DNA from: Spirodela intermedia
Taxonomy: Eukaryota; Streptophyta; Magnoliopsida; Alismatales; Araceae
NCBI GenBank assembly: GCA_902729315.2
Contig: LR746266.1
Coordinates: 3,668,759-3,732,758 of the forward strand
DNA length: 64,000 bases
Reading direction: 5' to 3'
A program made the position numbers and the translations under genes. Below are positions 1-13,906 of this stretch, in pieces (within the stretch, counting starts at the first letter, position 1; every line of letters starts with the position of its first letter). A model generated the notes under the pieces. That model ran no database searches and was not told the DNA's origin. It worked only from the letters and a program-made list of their open reading frames with translations.

Positions 1-78
1 TGAAATTTTCAACTAGACAAAGCTTACATGAAAACCCTGATAACACGAAATGAAACAATTCGCATTTAAGGGAGATAC

Positions 79-3000
79 CTTGGCAGTATAGCCAGCACGA
101 TAAACAGAAACTAAATCAACTAGATCAGAAGACACCTCCCCAAGAATTTTGCGTCTATCAAAACCACAATAGTGAAACGTGTCACATCTCAAAAAGTAAT
201 ATTTCAATAAAAGTAGTCCAAAAATATGGCACAAAATATGGTATCAAATCATCAATCCAGTGCGGTTTGAATAGGAAACAACATACACATAGCAGAGAAT
301 AAGTTCACAGAGTTTGCGTGACTTGCAAAATGCAATACACCGGAGACCATGTTGAACCATTTCTGCTAAGAGACATGAAACCTCATAAATTGGGCTGCAA
401 AAAATATTACTCACATTAGCAACATAATATCAACACTAAGAAATAGTTAAACAAACAGCATTTACAACAAATTTATGTCTTCAGTTATTGACGACTATAA
501 AGAGAAGGAGCCAAAACCAAAATATGCAAAGAGAGATCACAGGACACAGTAACCCATGACACTAGAAAATGTAAACACAATTCCAATCAGTATATGATAT
601 TAAAAGCAAGAAATCTCAAACAATTTCTATGGCTAGTCGTAAGTGACATCTTTATGATAAAATCGGAATAGTACCATATTGGTTAGTTTACGAGGAAATT
701 CGTTGGTATAAAATGGGTTATTCTGCCATAATCAATTAGTTTAACTTGGATGTCTCAATAACCTTAAAATTATAACCGATACAAAAATTTCTCTTGAATT
801 TGACACGTCCCGCTTATATTATTCACACGATGATATCTGAAAGTTGGCTCACAAATGAGGTGTATTAGAAAAATATTATTGGCCGGTAAAAAAAATAGCT
901 TGTGGTTAAAAAGAGGGGATATTTGACTCATAGACAAGTGGTTTTGAATCGAATGTTCCAATAACTTTAACACTACTCGTAACAGTGGAAGCTATAAGAT
1001 AATAATTTTAGTAGTGATATTTTTTCCAATTAACTATGCCATTGAAATCAGCCATTATCACATGACAAGACCAAACACATAGAAATTGACACTCATATTA
1101 TGAGAGCAAAATTAATTTAAAGTGAGCTATTATGTTTGCCCATATAAAAATAGCCTAGTATGTCTCTATGCTAGGCAGAGTGTGATAGACATCTACACAC
1201 AAATTGAGGTGTAAACGTTTAAGATTTCTGTATATCTGCCTAGGGTATTTAGCATTTTATCATATAGGGAAAGTTTAGGCTTTAACCAATAAGCATATAG
1301 TTGCCATCATTCTACTTTTACCCTAATATTTGATAAAGTTCGGCACAGACTTGAGAAAGTTCCGCAGAGCACCCGTCTTTGGGCACTTGTTGTCATTTCA
1401 AAGGAAAATCAAGTCAACGAGGTAAATAAGATGAGATTAAAACCAAGATCCATTCAGAAACCAGATAGATAAATGAGCATAGTTCATATTAGCCCAAAGG
1501 CAATTGTGACACATTGACAATGACTGGGGTTTTGAACACCACACACTTGAGGTGAGACCGCTGATGTGTTTGCCATACCATGGATTTCAGATGAATAAAA
1601 TGAACAAAACAGCTAAATAAGAAAAATGAAATTTTAATCCATATCTGTGTTGATGTCCTTACTTTCAACCGAATATCACTTTCCTTCACTCCTTCAAACT
1701 AGCATGTTGAAGTAAGGGACTATATGAAATTTACTTGAGCATATCATTATTTTCACAATGTTTCCAAAGCATGCCTATTAAGTAATCAACATATGTCTAT
1801 CTGATTTAAATGCTACGAAGTTTCTAGACTGCAGTCAAAACTGTGAATTTTACAATCATGATCAAATGGTATCCAATTAAATCAATATTAAACAAATAAA
1901 GTTTCCAACTACGAGCACATTTGGTCGGTCTAACTTAAAAAAGATTACCTTGAGCGTCTGCCAATCTCTTCTTTCTCAAGAAATTTGTTCTTCTTGCTTC
2001 CTCGAATCAATGATTCTTGTTGACTACACAGCTTTCAGGTTTCCACCAATCATAACATTTAAAAATGGATTTACTAAGAATGTAAACTTTGAGCTTAGAT
2101 ATTATAAAATTTAGAGAATAAATTACACTCGGGATACATACTGGAGGGTTCCACAGGAGAAAAAGCTTTGGACCACAAGGACTTCCATCATTTGAGATCA
2201 ACTCCAAGTCTTGTAAGTTTGCAAGTTCCTGTACCACAACAGACGATCACAAGTCAGCAAGCACTCAACAGATCAAAAGAGAAGGTCCCGCAATCACAAT
2301 AGGAAATATAAGAGGTCCTTGGTCATTTCATAAAGAAAACAGATTAGTTCTGAGTCGATGCTTGAAGATTCCCAGGTATTGATGCTTGAAAATTTTCCGT
2401 TGACGTCATGAAAAATGGATATGAGGATTTGTCGGCAGACACAGTTTTGGAAAAAGGGAAAAAATGATAAATCATTTACGAATTCTACCACCTCAACACT
2501 TTGACTTGTAGGATTCAATAACCCACTTAAAACAGCGTACTCCCTGTAAAAATCTAGGCCATGAGTCTTTGTTAGGCCTATAGATATTAAATTATCAATA
2601 CTATGAAAATTTGAGGAGGTTCATGCATCAATCATGGTTCATCATTAATACAGGTAAAGGATGCAACCTTCAATGGGATCATACGTGGGACCGCACCTAA
2701 TTCCCCCAAACTTGTTGGACGGCAATAGCCATACTGACATAAATCATTAGTGCAACTTTTCCAGCTCACCAAAGAATATTCAGTTACTAACGTCCCACAT
2801 CAGAGATTAGAAAACCTAGGACATCTCAGTAACTATCAGGGATCAAGATGGGCTTTTCCACTACTTGTACAATAAAGGGCACAAACGCTCTAAGATTAAC
2901 ATTCCTATGACTGGTTGCAGAGATTGAATCATCTTTAAGAAACTTTCTAACAACACAGCTACCTGGGTTAAAAAGGATATTTCGTGTTAATGAATCATCA

Positions 3001-6000
3001 TATTTTCATTATTCATAAATGCTACAGTATATGCATCGATCTCTTTCTAGATGCTTAAATGGAACAATAAAGGTGAAGACCCTCTCTAATCTGTTCTGTT
3101 ATAAAGCTTACCATAGCATGCTCTTGAGGATTTGCAGAAGTCGCCGTACAAAAAACAAAGGAAGGATCCCTCCCATAAACTGCATCAACAAAGCATATGC
3201 CTTAGCATCCTAAAATGAGATGAAATCATGTAACCATGGAGATTTTCTTCGTAATAATATGAAGCCATCTACCATGAGAGCAGATGCGACACAACCTCCT
3301 TAAAATAAGAGAAGTATGGCATCCAAATGCTCCTTTATATGCATGAGCCTCATCAATCACAATAAACCTGATTGAAAGATGGGTATTAAAAACTGTGCAT
3401 ATGGAAATTTTGAATGAGTTTGGTGTCAACATTTTCACAAGATACAAAAAAATAAGTGAAGCTAAACTTCCGGATGTATTGACCAAGAAAACAATTTAAC
3501 TGGAGATTACCCCTCTCTTTTTTCTTCTTATGAGGAACTGCGCCTAAAAATAAAACCTACGTTCAAGTAAACTCTAGATAAGTAAATTACTCTGGCAGAG
3601 AAGTCGCTCCCTCCCCTAAAGCCCCAGAACAGGGCCTTATCTCTTGTAAAACAAAATCCAAGGTATGATGCACTTGTTCCTTGAGAAAGAATGGAAACAT
3701 TATGTAAGAGTAGAATAATTGAATATCGTGTATGATACCTCAGATTTGATAAGATCCGCTTGAACTGCCCATGGAAAGGCAAGATTGACACGTGCAGCAT
3801 ATCTGGATTCGTGATCAGCTGCACAGATAAAAGACAACGGTTTATTTAAATAGTTGAATATCTGGCAGGGAGGATACTATATTTCTCATGAAGGATAAAG
3901 CATACGAGTCTGGCATTGTTCCGAATAAATGTTCGATCATTCTGAGGTGTATCTCCGTCATAGACACCAATATCTAGGCTTTCACCCAGACCTCTTGTCA
4001 TCTCCCATAAAGCTCTGAGCTGGTCTTGAGCCAAAGCCTGCATCAACAAAAAATAATTGTCTTCTAGAGAATAAAAGAATACAATAAGATAAGTACAAAG
4101 GAAATGAAGGCCAGCACAGCTGTGTATACAGGCAAGCTAACGAAAGGGTTGCGAAGCGAAACTACAATGGATATTTCGTCTCAATTTGCTAGACATGAAC
4201 TGAGAATGAGCTGGCAGACATGAACCTTTGTTGGGAAGAGATATAAAGCACACGATGATGCATTTCGATTTAGTTCTTCAAAAACTGGTATGTTGTAGCA
4301 CAGAGACTTTCCACTAGAAGTTGATGTTGCAATAACTATATTTTTCCCAGAAAGTGAAGAACGAATTGCATCCGCCTGCAAATTACCGAGAGCATGAGAG
4401 TGCACATAAAGTGATACTGAATTTCGGAAAAGTAGGACAACAGAACGCCACCTGATGGCTATATAATCTGGATATCCCGATTCGTCTGAGTGCTGCTTTT
4501 GTGTTTTCTGAAAGATCACTAGGAAGTTCTGCATAAACTGCTGCTTTCGCTGGAAACTCTTCCACATGTACTATCTAACCACGGTGAGTTTCCCAGTAAG
4601 ATAATCAAATAAATTTCCATTTCCACATGAGTGCAAGAAAATTTTTTACCGACCTGGCCATGAATACCTAATCCCCTCTGCAGATGCTCAACCATTTCTA
4701 AAGGCTGCAATGAGGTTGTTCCCTGCTGATCTTAGTTTATTATACACATTCTTTATACATAAAAACACCAGAATTACAGTGGATATTCAGAAATACATCC
4801 ATCTAAGAGCATCAAAGCATTTCAGAGTCAATCTAACCATCTATTATGTCAGTAGATAGAAAAGGTGACACAGAGAGAACGACACTTATGGCACCTGCTA
4901 TCCATATCTTTATCTAATAAAACGTCAACACGAAGAAAATTTACCCGGCAAAGACATTCTTCATGACTCTCAGACGCTAGAGATTTCTTCTTTACCACTC
5001 TCAATGTAGATCCTTCTAACAAGTCACGTCTTTCTTTTGAAGCAATGAGATCTTCTAGAGAGAGAGAAAATGACATCATGCTTCCCGATGTTGTCCTTTC
5101 CTGCATATTCAAGTCTATAAGAACCAGGACTTGATTTTTGTGTGCAATGCTTCAAAGACGCACTAAAACATTATGCCCGGATCAAGATTATTTGAGGCCG
5201 GAATGGGTTCAATCCAATTGTGATGAGAAACCAACATATCCAACGAGAAGTAACCTTCCACTCTGATCTTCCAGAAATATGGAAAGTACAGACATCTCAC
5301 CGTTTAAGGGACATAGAGATACAAACCAAAAATGAGGCGCCAAGAGACGTAAAATACATGAACAAATGTAGAGTCTGAGCTGAAAGTATAGCAAATCGTA
5401 TAAGACAGAGGGGTTAAGGAATGTAAAATCTATGAGTACAGGCGCAACTCAACTCTGAGATAAAGCTACCAGAAAATGAGGGCATGCAAGTGAGGCGCCA
5501 TACAGAATCCAGGGATAAGTTTCGATCTCGTATGTTTTTTGTGTAATCAGTGGTGTTGGGAACTTGTTTTTCAACAGTAGATAAATACCTGGAGAACCTA
5601 TCATTGTTAATGGTTACTCTTGTTATGAGTAACGTCATGAATCAGCTTGCACATGAGATTCATGCTAGAATAACACTATATTAATTAATACAGAAGTAAA
5701 TATGTAGGAATAAAGATGAGCTAATTTCATTCATTACCTATTGTTTTGAGTTGGACTATCCAATAACCACTGCATGCTCCTAAAGCCAATGATCGTTCAC
5801 ATGCAATATGTACCCGATCCATGTAACCCATGTGGCAGAGTTGAAATGTTGACTTAAACGTGAAGTGGCATGTTAGAATAGCCATGTCTTGGCCAATCTA
5901 ACAGTAAATATTGCCATAAAGATATGCTCACTTCACTGATTGGCAACTGATTTGAATTGGATGATCGAATAGCTTTAACAATGCTCAGCACTTAAAAACT

Positions 6001-7347
6001 ACAGTGAGTTGCGTATATTTGTTTATTCATTCTCCTTCATTTTCAGGGACTGCTATTTCAGATCCGAAATGAATTAGCCAACTTCTCCAAACACACATAA
6101 GATTTACCTTTCATTCATTGACTATACCTTATTCATTAACTGTCCACAGAAAGAAGTAGCAATTTTACACCACATATTGAACTTAGTGCACGACATAAAG
6201 ATTTTAGTAAAATGAAACTCATCTCTTCATGAACTCATTTATGTGGCCTCACGTCGCATCCAACCTATCCTTTATTCGCAACTGTCTTATTCTTCATACT
6301 TGTCCAAAATCGAGTCATAATGTAGCTCATAAAATAACTTCAAATCAAGTGGGAATTTTTTTTTAAGAGTACAACTTGAGAATCACCATGAAAAAAATAG
6401 CGGAAAACTCTTCTAGGAACTTAGACTTGGGTTATGAATAATATTTTCTAAGAAGCAAGCATCTAAAACCATCCAACCCATGGAAATGCAGACACTCCAC
6501 CTCAATACATGTTGAAAAGGAAAAAAATTCCTCGTTTGTTATGTCCTCTGTCAAGTGTAAAGCTTTCATATTGATGTGAAATAATATAAATCTATACGAG
6601 AGCTGAGGAACGTTCTCCAGGCGTATTCACTAACTAGAACCTATTGGAGGATTAATAGTTTCCTTCATAACATTTTTCAATAAATGCACAAGTATATGAA
6701 TTCTCACATCCAACCCATTTTTCCAGACAAGGACATCAGAGAAATTCCTAAATTCTGCATGACAATCTGAGCGACAATCTCTGATCAGATTCCAGGAAGG
6801 GGGTCCATAATGATTAGTTTTGCCACAAAATATTGATCCTTCCAATCAACTGAAAGAAGTCTATGTATGATAAGGTATTACATAATGTCTAATTCAGTAG
6901 AAAATCCCACTAACAACCATTTAATTATATTCGTTCGGGTGCTTCCATTCAGATGAGCTAACCCAGGTTAATAGGAAATGGGAACACTACAGAGACTTCT
7001 TCCCCTATCCCTTAAACAAGCTCATGAACAGTTTCAGATATTAAACAGGAGGGAGGGGAGTATAAGAGAGGTAATAGTGAAAAAAAGGGGAGTACATAGT
7101 TTTTTCATTTCATACTGCGAGAAGATATATATATATGTTATGAGATACAGAGGAAGCAAGAAAGGAAAAACTGACTTAGTCCTTTTCAGGGCAGTACGCT
7201 AGTATTTATATTGGCGTCTAATAAACCTTTCCAGTATTACGGAAAGGTCTAATAACAGAAACACGAAAAATGAAATACATCTAATAATAGGAAAGAAAGG
7301 AAAAATAGAAGGAAAGCCTAATATAGCAAAAAGCTTGTCCTACGTAA

Positions 7348-7378
<31 letters not shown>

Positions 7379-10300
7379 CATATTTCAAATTTCCTCGTCC
7401 TTATGCTTTAGATATTATGTATAATTGAGCCCTTTTTAAAAAAAACAAGATAACTTCTATCGTGTACATTACAAAATCAGTTAGTTACTGAGCCACTTCC
7501 AATCTGTATTAGTTCTGGACCAGGCTTTAAAATATTAGATAAACGTTCTCCAAGCATACAAAATTGTCTACCATGTTTATTTGCCCTTTCACGTGCCTAT
7601 AATTGCCCAAACTTTGCTAACGAGTTTTTAACATATGCAAAAAACTAGACAATATAACTAAGGCATGCAAGTACCCTATGATTAGTACAACCAATTATTT
7701 TAATATAAAGAAATCGGTACACATTTCAGATAGCTTTGGTGTCGAGAGAGAGATCCTTTTTTCTATAGGCCAATATCTTAATGAGCATTCCAGACAAATT
7801 GAACATAAAGGTACAACAAACATAAAAGAACTTGAATAAAATACATATCTAGAGTCATAGTCAACTTACTAGCGCCAATCTGATCAGTGTAAGTAAAACA
7901 TCTTTGAAAGCATTCTCCCTCTTTTCTCTGGCAAAAATGGTTGATGCGTGGGAAGAGTGTATTCTACCTAAAGGGATGTACACGCAAAGGCAAAAGAAAA
8001 TGGATATACGTTATTTGTAAAAAAAGAAGATATATAATGAAAGAAAACTATTAAGGTGATGCCATTGTACAAAAGCCTTACTGTTACTTTTTCGCATAGA
8101 GTGCACATCTAATTCATCAGCGCAATCTAAAATAACAACAGCATCCCTAGACTTGGACAAGAAAGTTTTTTTATTACCAAGCATCACCACCTATAAAAAC
8201 ACAGATCTGAAGTCAGAAAACTATATGAGTAGAATTTAAACGAAGTGTTATACTTTGAATCCAGTATACGACGCAATATCTCTTAATAAGTACGACTAGC
8301 AAGTAGGTTACCCTTTATAAATATCATCCCGCACTTGAGTGGAAATGTCCTTTAAGAACAGGAGAGAACAGTGACAACAATCCCTTGATTTAGCTGAAAC
8401 TAACAAGGATGATAATATGTCGACGACATAATATCTTGATTTTTTTCCCAGTTGCATCAGCTCAAAACTTCTCAACCAAGTGGACATGATATGTGTCAAG
8501 TATTGATACGATATTTTTGAAAAATTATATTCAAAGGTCATCTGCATAGCATAGATGCTTGGCACCACTTTATATTGAGTCACCGTCAGGCTTGAAAGAT
8601 GACAAATAATTTAACCAATTTTTCGGATCTTTCTTTCGGCCTAGCTAATTCAATCTGAAGGAACAACATTTATATGAGAAGTTTTTTCACTTGATAATTA
8701 TATGAAATTATTTGGGTCTAGATACCATCACATCTTCTATCGGAATTATGCCCCTTCATCAGTGGCCGAAAGTTGAAAATTTTAGAGGGAATTAATAGAC
8801 AGGAACTGAGTAGGGACAGAAAAGTTCATCACAGAATCATTCCTAAGATTATAATTAAAATAGTTTATCCACAAAAATTACCAGGGTCGGGAAATATCAG
8901 CTAGACTGAATCTTTGAACTTTCAAACGCCTTAACAAAAGATAATACGATTTTTCTTTTACATAAAACTTTTATCAGCAATTTCAAGTACTTAAATAACT
9001 ATTAAGAGGAGGGATAGCATTGAAGGTGGATAGCGGAATTATAATCCCCATCCATGCAGTAGAATTGTTTTTAATCGATTGAGTTTAAAAATACTCAAAT
9101 CTCCATGACAGATATCAGGCATTTATTCACTATTATTGGCCTTGGAATATTCATTTCCAAAATGTAAATTTATTCCAAACACAAAGGACGGAAAAAGTAT
9201 GCTTGAATGATAAAAAAAATCCACAAGGATATCCAGAACGGACCGTCTTTATGGATGTTACTTGGGTGTATCAGTTCCCAGTCTTAGATATGGATTGATT
9301 TCGGCAAGACTAAAAATGTTTTTGAAGTTAATTTTGTAACGGTGTAAATGAATCCTTGAAACATCCAATTAGAGAAACAAGTTCTATTCTCATTCTCAAC
9401 AATAACTCCAGTACCACCAAGGTATGATCCCTATAAACCGTATGTACCGACTCTCAGGATATCTTCTGGTGTAATAATGCAGAGTATAAATTTCTTATTT
9501 AAATCTCTAAGAGTCTCCACGACGATTATCTTCCTCTCCAAGATTCTTTGTTTTACCTAGCAGCGTGCCATTTTAACTCTTATGTTCTTTTAATGAAGGC
9601 AAGAAAGAACTGTGTTAGACTGTGATTCCTTCGGTCTTTCATCCCATGCACAACAATATCAGTTTTAATGATACAAGGTTGTCTACAAGACTCTGAAACA
9701 TAACCGAATCTATTTCTGTACCGAATTCTGGCACATATATGCGACTTCTGCGAGAAGAAAATGTCCCTACTCATCCTAAAATCATTAAGAAATGCCATCG
9801 AGAGAAATGTATCCGGGATAAAGTAATAAAAATAACTAATAATATTAAAAAATAGAATAGAAAAAGATTTTAAAAAATCAGAGTTCTAATGGAGTAAGAG
9901 AGTAACCACCTCTGGGCAAAAATTCAGAAGATGCTCCACATCTGAGATACTAATGTCCTCAATCTGAAGAACACCCGGCTGCTCCAGTGCCTGCCTTAGA
10001 CATTTCCACTCGATGCATCTGCGTTGCATTAGTAGGATACCATGCGCGGCATTCAGAAAAGAGAAACATTTCACTAGCCTCTTCAACCATACTGGACACA
10101 TGCAGAGGCCCGCCTCCAAAGAGCTACGATAGAATTCCTCGAAAAAAAAACACTTTCTGCTGTCTGGATCTGACAAACAATCAGCTAAACCTGAAACTGG
10201 GGAAGAACTCTGACCCCCAGGTAGTGAATCTAAAAAAAATCTGCTATTGTGCAAAAAATTTCGAAGGAAAAGGAAACAAGACTCCCCCCTGTTACTTTTG

Positions 10301-10927
10301 GTTGCCGGAGAACTACCCCCCTCCACATTACGCTTCCCATGAGACATATTGCCCTCTAGCACAACGTTGCCGAGTGGAGACGCATCGGGAGCGTCTGACA
10401 ATGATCTGAGGTCCTCCATCATATCCAACCAAGCCGAATCTGCATCCGCAGAAGTTTCAGCTTGGTTCCACCATTTTGACGTTTTGGCGCTCCCACCAGA
10501 CGGACTCTCCGGTGGTTGGCATTCCGTCGTTCTCTTCGCAAAAGGAACCAGGACCACGAATTCACCCTGCTCGATCAGATGGCTCCTTATAGAGCTTCCA
10601 GTTCTCAGTTGAGCACCCTGAACCAGTTTCACATGACTTGTCAAGGTTTGGGCGAAGCGGGAAAAACAAACCGTCGATGAAACCAAAGGCCAATCCGAAA
10701 CGAACTCCAGCGAAGAAAATCGTCAAGAAAAAGAGATATCTTCAACAAATTGATCGACGCATCCCACGAACCTTGTAGAACAGGCGAAAATTAAGAGACT
10801 CCTTCGCGGGAGGGAACGACTCCTTGAGAATGGCCTTCAAGTCTTCCACCGTGCCTTCCGGCGAGATGCGCACCACCGTCGACGAACCGTCGAGGCCGCG
10901 TACTTCGACCGCTCTCTCCTCCTCCAT
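79..10927 (-). CDS. HRQ1: HRQ1-type RecQ4-like DNA helicase with N-terminal ubiquitin-like domain (3' part beyond window)
   Basis: An SF2 DEAH-box 3'-5' DNA helicase of the Hrq1 family, expected in the nucleus in genome maintenance. Exons I can place (minus strand, 5' to 3'): 10772-10927, 9910-10617, 8082-8190, 7870-7925, 4945-5100, 4654-4722, 4452-4574, 4226-4375, 3906-4037, 3739-3818, 3273-3367, 3112-3179, 2142-2228, 1949-2031, 287-381, 79-154. The first exon starts MEEERAVEVRGLDG and, with the start of the second (FRLFYK joined to GAQL), forms a ubiquitin-like fold. Motifs in order: Q-motif SRLYSHQ, Walker A STSSGKS (4226-4375), ALAQDQLRAL, LITNPDML, DEAH in IVIDEAHAYKGAFGCH (3273-3367), motif III FCTATSANPQEHAM, then NDGSPCGPKLFLLWNPP and the helicase-C start LLAEMVQHGLRCIAFCKS and SVYRAGYTAK. 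Most junction phases agree. At least one exon is unplaced between 5.1 and 7.9 kb, and a short one may lie before position 381. The rest of the helicase C domain and DUF1998 would lie left of the window. Placement is from motifs, not a database search. Confidence 0.9.
5101..7869 (-). other. Helicase intron region with an unplaced exon
   Basis: AT-rich intron sequence of the helicase gene. The open stretch at about 5430-5600 on the minus strand reads like coding sequence (it contains SLDSVWRLTCMPSFSG), but I could not fit splice phases to its neighbours. A (TA)n run lies at 7349-7373. Nothing else is recognisable. Confidence 0.4.
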
Positions 10928-13600
10928 ACCGCGGCTCTCCGGCGAGCCACTCCAAGCTCCCTTCCAAGCCGAGTACGATGCCCAGCCAATCTCCTGTTCA
11001 AACCCTACCCGCGCATTTTTGGCGGGCGAGCACGCGACCGAGGAAGAGGGCCGTTACGGTCGGTGAAGGGACAAAATGGGAAAAGAACTCGTTCCTTGAG
11101 GTATCAGTATCAGCGAGTACAGTAATGACTTGCGACTTCCCCCTCCGTCTACTGTGGTCGCTTCCTACTGCCCCTCCTCTCTCTCTCTCTCTCATCTACA
11201 GTGCACTGTTACTGGATCCAGCTGTTATGTCAGCGGCGGCCATGTGAATCTCGGGACGTCAACCAATGGGCTCTGACTTTAGCTACTCTGCTTTTCTCGG
11301 TACGAGCGAAAAGTCAACTCCTCTCGGTGAGTCATTCAAATCTCTTACTTTTAATCCACATCTTAATTTCCAGTATTTTGTGAGAATTTGATTGGCGAAC
11401 TCGACTAGTAAAAGACTGCCTCTTTTGAATGCCGCGGATTTTTATTTAATATTTTGAAAACGAACATATATTATTAATCCCCAGAGATTTCAAAAATAAA
11501 TATTATTAATTATAAAGGTGCATTTTTTTGTTTGTATTTATCGTCTCTGTGACGATTTGGGTCTCCACAGAACTGGGAGTGCGCCGCTCCTAGATTGGAG
11601 CTTCGAAAGCCGCCTTTTTCGCCAGATCTCAACATTTCGAGGGGAGGGTTGACCGTGGAGACGCTTCTCCGACGTCGGACTAATGGGAGCATGCCTACGT
11701 GGCGTCATCAACCACGAAAAGGATGACGTCAGAGATGGAAGCCAACCCAGCTGGCCCGTTGAAACGTCCAAATCGTGAGAACGCAACGTGTCGACTTTTG
11801 AGGGGTCTACGATGAATTAAGAAGAACGAAGATAACTTATGGACATTGACATTCCGTTCTCAAATCGGCTTCCCTTATTGAAACAGGTCGGCGGAATAAA
11901 TAAAAGCCCGTAAAGACAAGTGGCAGCTATAATCTGATATAATCTAATAATAACTGAATACTAATTATCGCACACATTCGGGAGACTGCGTAGGCTTCGC
12001 AATGGATGGTAGCGGTGCGCGTTCACGTGGAGACAGCCACGTTACCGACCATGAGTGTCTTCTCTGGGGACGCAGCGACAGAAATTTTCTCCCTGGATCT
12101 GAACATTCTCGGGCAATAAATTGGTTCGGATCATAACCCGAATAGCTAACCGTAGGATCCGAACCCTTGTGTGGTCCCCACGAATCCCCCTCCTCCCAAG
12201 TCCTCATGTTCCCTTATCCGACCGGGATCCGCCGCCCAGATCAATCACGGAATCGATGGGCCCAAAAAAACGCGGTCTCTTTCTGATCGATCTCGGATCC
12301 CAGCGCAGATACGAGCACCTTGGCGGCAGGTGGCCTTCCGATCAGACCGTCCCCCCGGGCTCACCGTGATCGGACGGCCCTCAGCCACGAGGCCTCGATC
12401 GGAATTCCACGTCACAGTTGGCTGGCGAAGTCAGGAATACATGTGGCCGGCAGAGAACGGCGCCTGGCTCCCAATAGTCTAAAGACTACCTCTGAATAGA
12501 TAGATACACGTGGCAACCGAGATTTGACCGTACGCCTAAACATATTTTCATTGATATTAGCGGTGTATTGTATTACAGACTTCAAGGTTGACCAGCCTTC
12601 TTAACCGGTCAACGTAGCTAGGTCGATGCATTTATTGGGGTGTGCGCTGGACTTGGGGCGAACACCTGGCAGCATCCGACCGCCAGATAGCCAAAGATTC
12701 GCCGTACGGAGGCGGCAGGCGGTGCGCCCTCTTCTCCTCCACTCGGGCTGCCGGATCTCGAGGCACCGGAGCCGGAAATCCCGGCGGCCGCAACGGTCAA
12801 ACGGTGGCGGTGGCCCCCGTTCGGCGCCGCCGTGGGATGGGCGAGGGCAGCAGAGCCAGTATATAATATGCACATACACCACGAGGAGGAGTCGCGTCAC
12901 CGGGGAGGGAATATTCTGGGGAATAAACCTCCCGGACCCGGATTAATCTCTCGGTACGATTTCAGCTAATCGGCTATCTGAGACAGGCCACTTCTCGTAG
13001 GGATGGACCCATCCCAGTCGGCGGCGTTCAAGTGTCAACGGGTCAACGTGGTTCACGCCAGCAGGAAAGAGAGGCGCTTTTGCGGGCAACCAACTGGATC
13101 CGCCTACTGCGGGTGGTTCGGATCGGGGGGACCAAGAGAGGGGGGGGGCGTAGATCTTGAATGGCGGCGGGCTGGATAAGGGGGGGAGGGGGGTTTGACA
13201 TTCGAGATTCAGCGCAGCATTATAGAGAATTCCCCTCCGTTTTTCTTTTCCTGGTCTTTAGGGACGCGATTGAATGGGTTGGAATGGATAATTAACACAT
13301 TTTGTTTTCGGGGGGGCTGAAAACCAAAAAACCATAATATATTGGAGACGTAACCCTGCGCAGTCACGTGAGAGTCGAAAAACACTCCGGAAAAGTCCCT
13401 GGGACGAGAATCGGCTCGATCTGGGGTATCTCGAGAGGTGGGTGAATACTTGGGGGTATTAGTATAATTTTGTTGTCCGCAGATTGGGCTGCCGTTAACA
13501 TTTTCAGAGGTGGTGAATGAGTCCTCTGGGATTCATTTTATCGACTGAGTAACGAGGAAGAGGAGGAGCGGCGTTTTTCACCGGGTTGTTGACGAGTCGC
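10928..13600. other. Intergenic region between divergent helicase and ACR genes
   Basis: About 2.7 kb upstream of both genes. The part near 11.0 kb is the likely helicase promoter. 11.4-11.9 kb is AT-rich. 12.0-13.2 kb is GC-rich with overlapping open frames on both strands, none with a recognisable protein. W-box cores (TTGAC/GTCAA) are clustered at 12587-12612 and 13034-13047. I see no RNA gene or transposon. Confidence 0.5.
13034..13047. promoter_or_regulatory. Two closely spaced W-box cores
   Basis: GTCAAC occurs twice, at 13034-13039 and 13042-13047, eight bases apart. This is the reverse complement of the TTGAC core bound by WRKY factors. It lies 1.7 kb upstream of the ACR start codon. 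A W-box core is short, so the call rests on the close spacing only. Confidence 0.3.
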
Positions 13601-13854
13601 GCATGCTGATCTGCAGACGGTGGGGAGTAGAAAAGGGTGAGACGGGCAGGTCAGTGGGCGGAGAGGGCGGCCCCAGAGTTTCAGAGGAAGGGGAAGGAGG
13701 TGAGGAGGAGGGAGAAAGGCGTGGAAAGGGAGAGAGAGAGAGGGAGGGAGCCTTCAACTCTCGCTCCTCAACGCTCCCATCCCTTTCTTTTGGTGGTAAG
13801 GCGCGTGGGGGGTTGCCCTGTGGGGGTTGGGACAGACGGTGGGAGGGTGGGTGC

Positions 13855-13856
<2 letters not shown>

Positions 13857-13903
<47 letters not shown>
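13857..13903. repeat. (GA)n microsatellite in the ACR 5' region
   Basis: An uninterrupted GA run of about 47 bases, with further GA-rich sequence at 13730-13745 and 14029-14047. It lies in the probable promoter or 5' leader of the ACR gene, on the strand that would give GA in the transcript. Confidence 0.95.
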
Positions 13904-13906
<3 letters not shown>

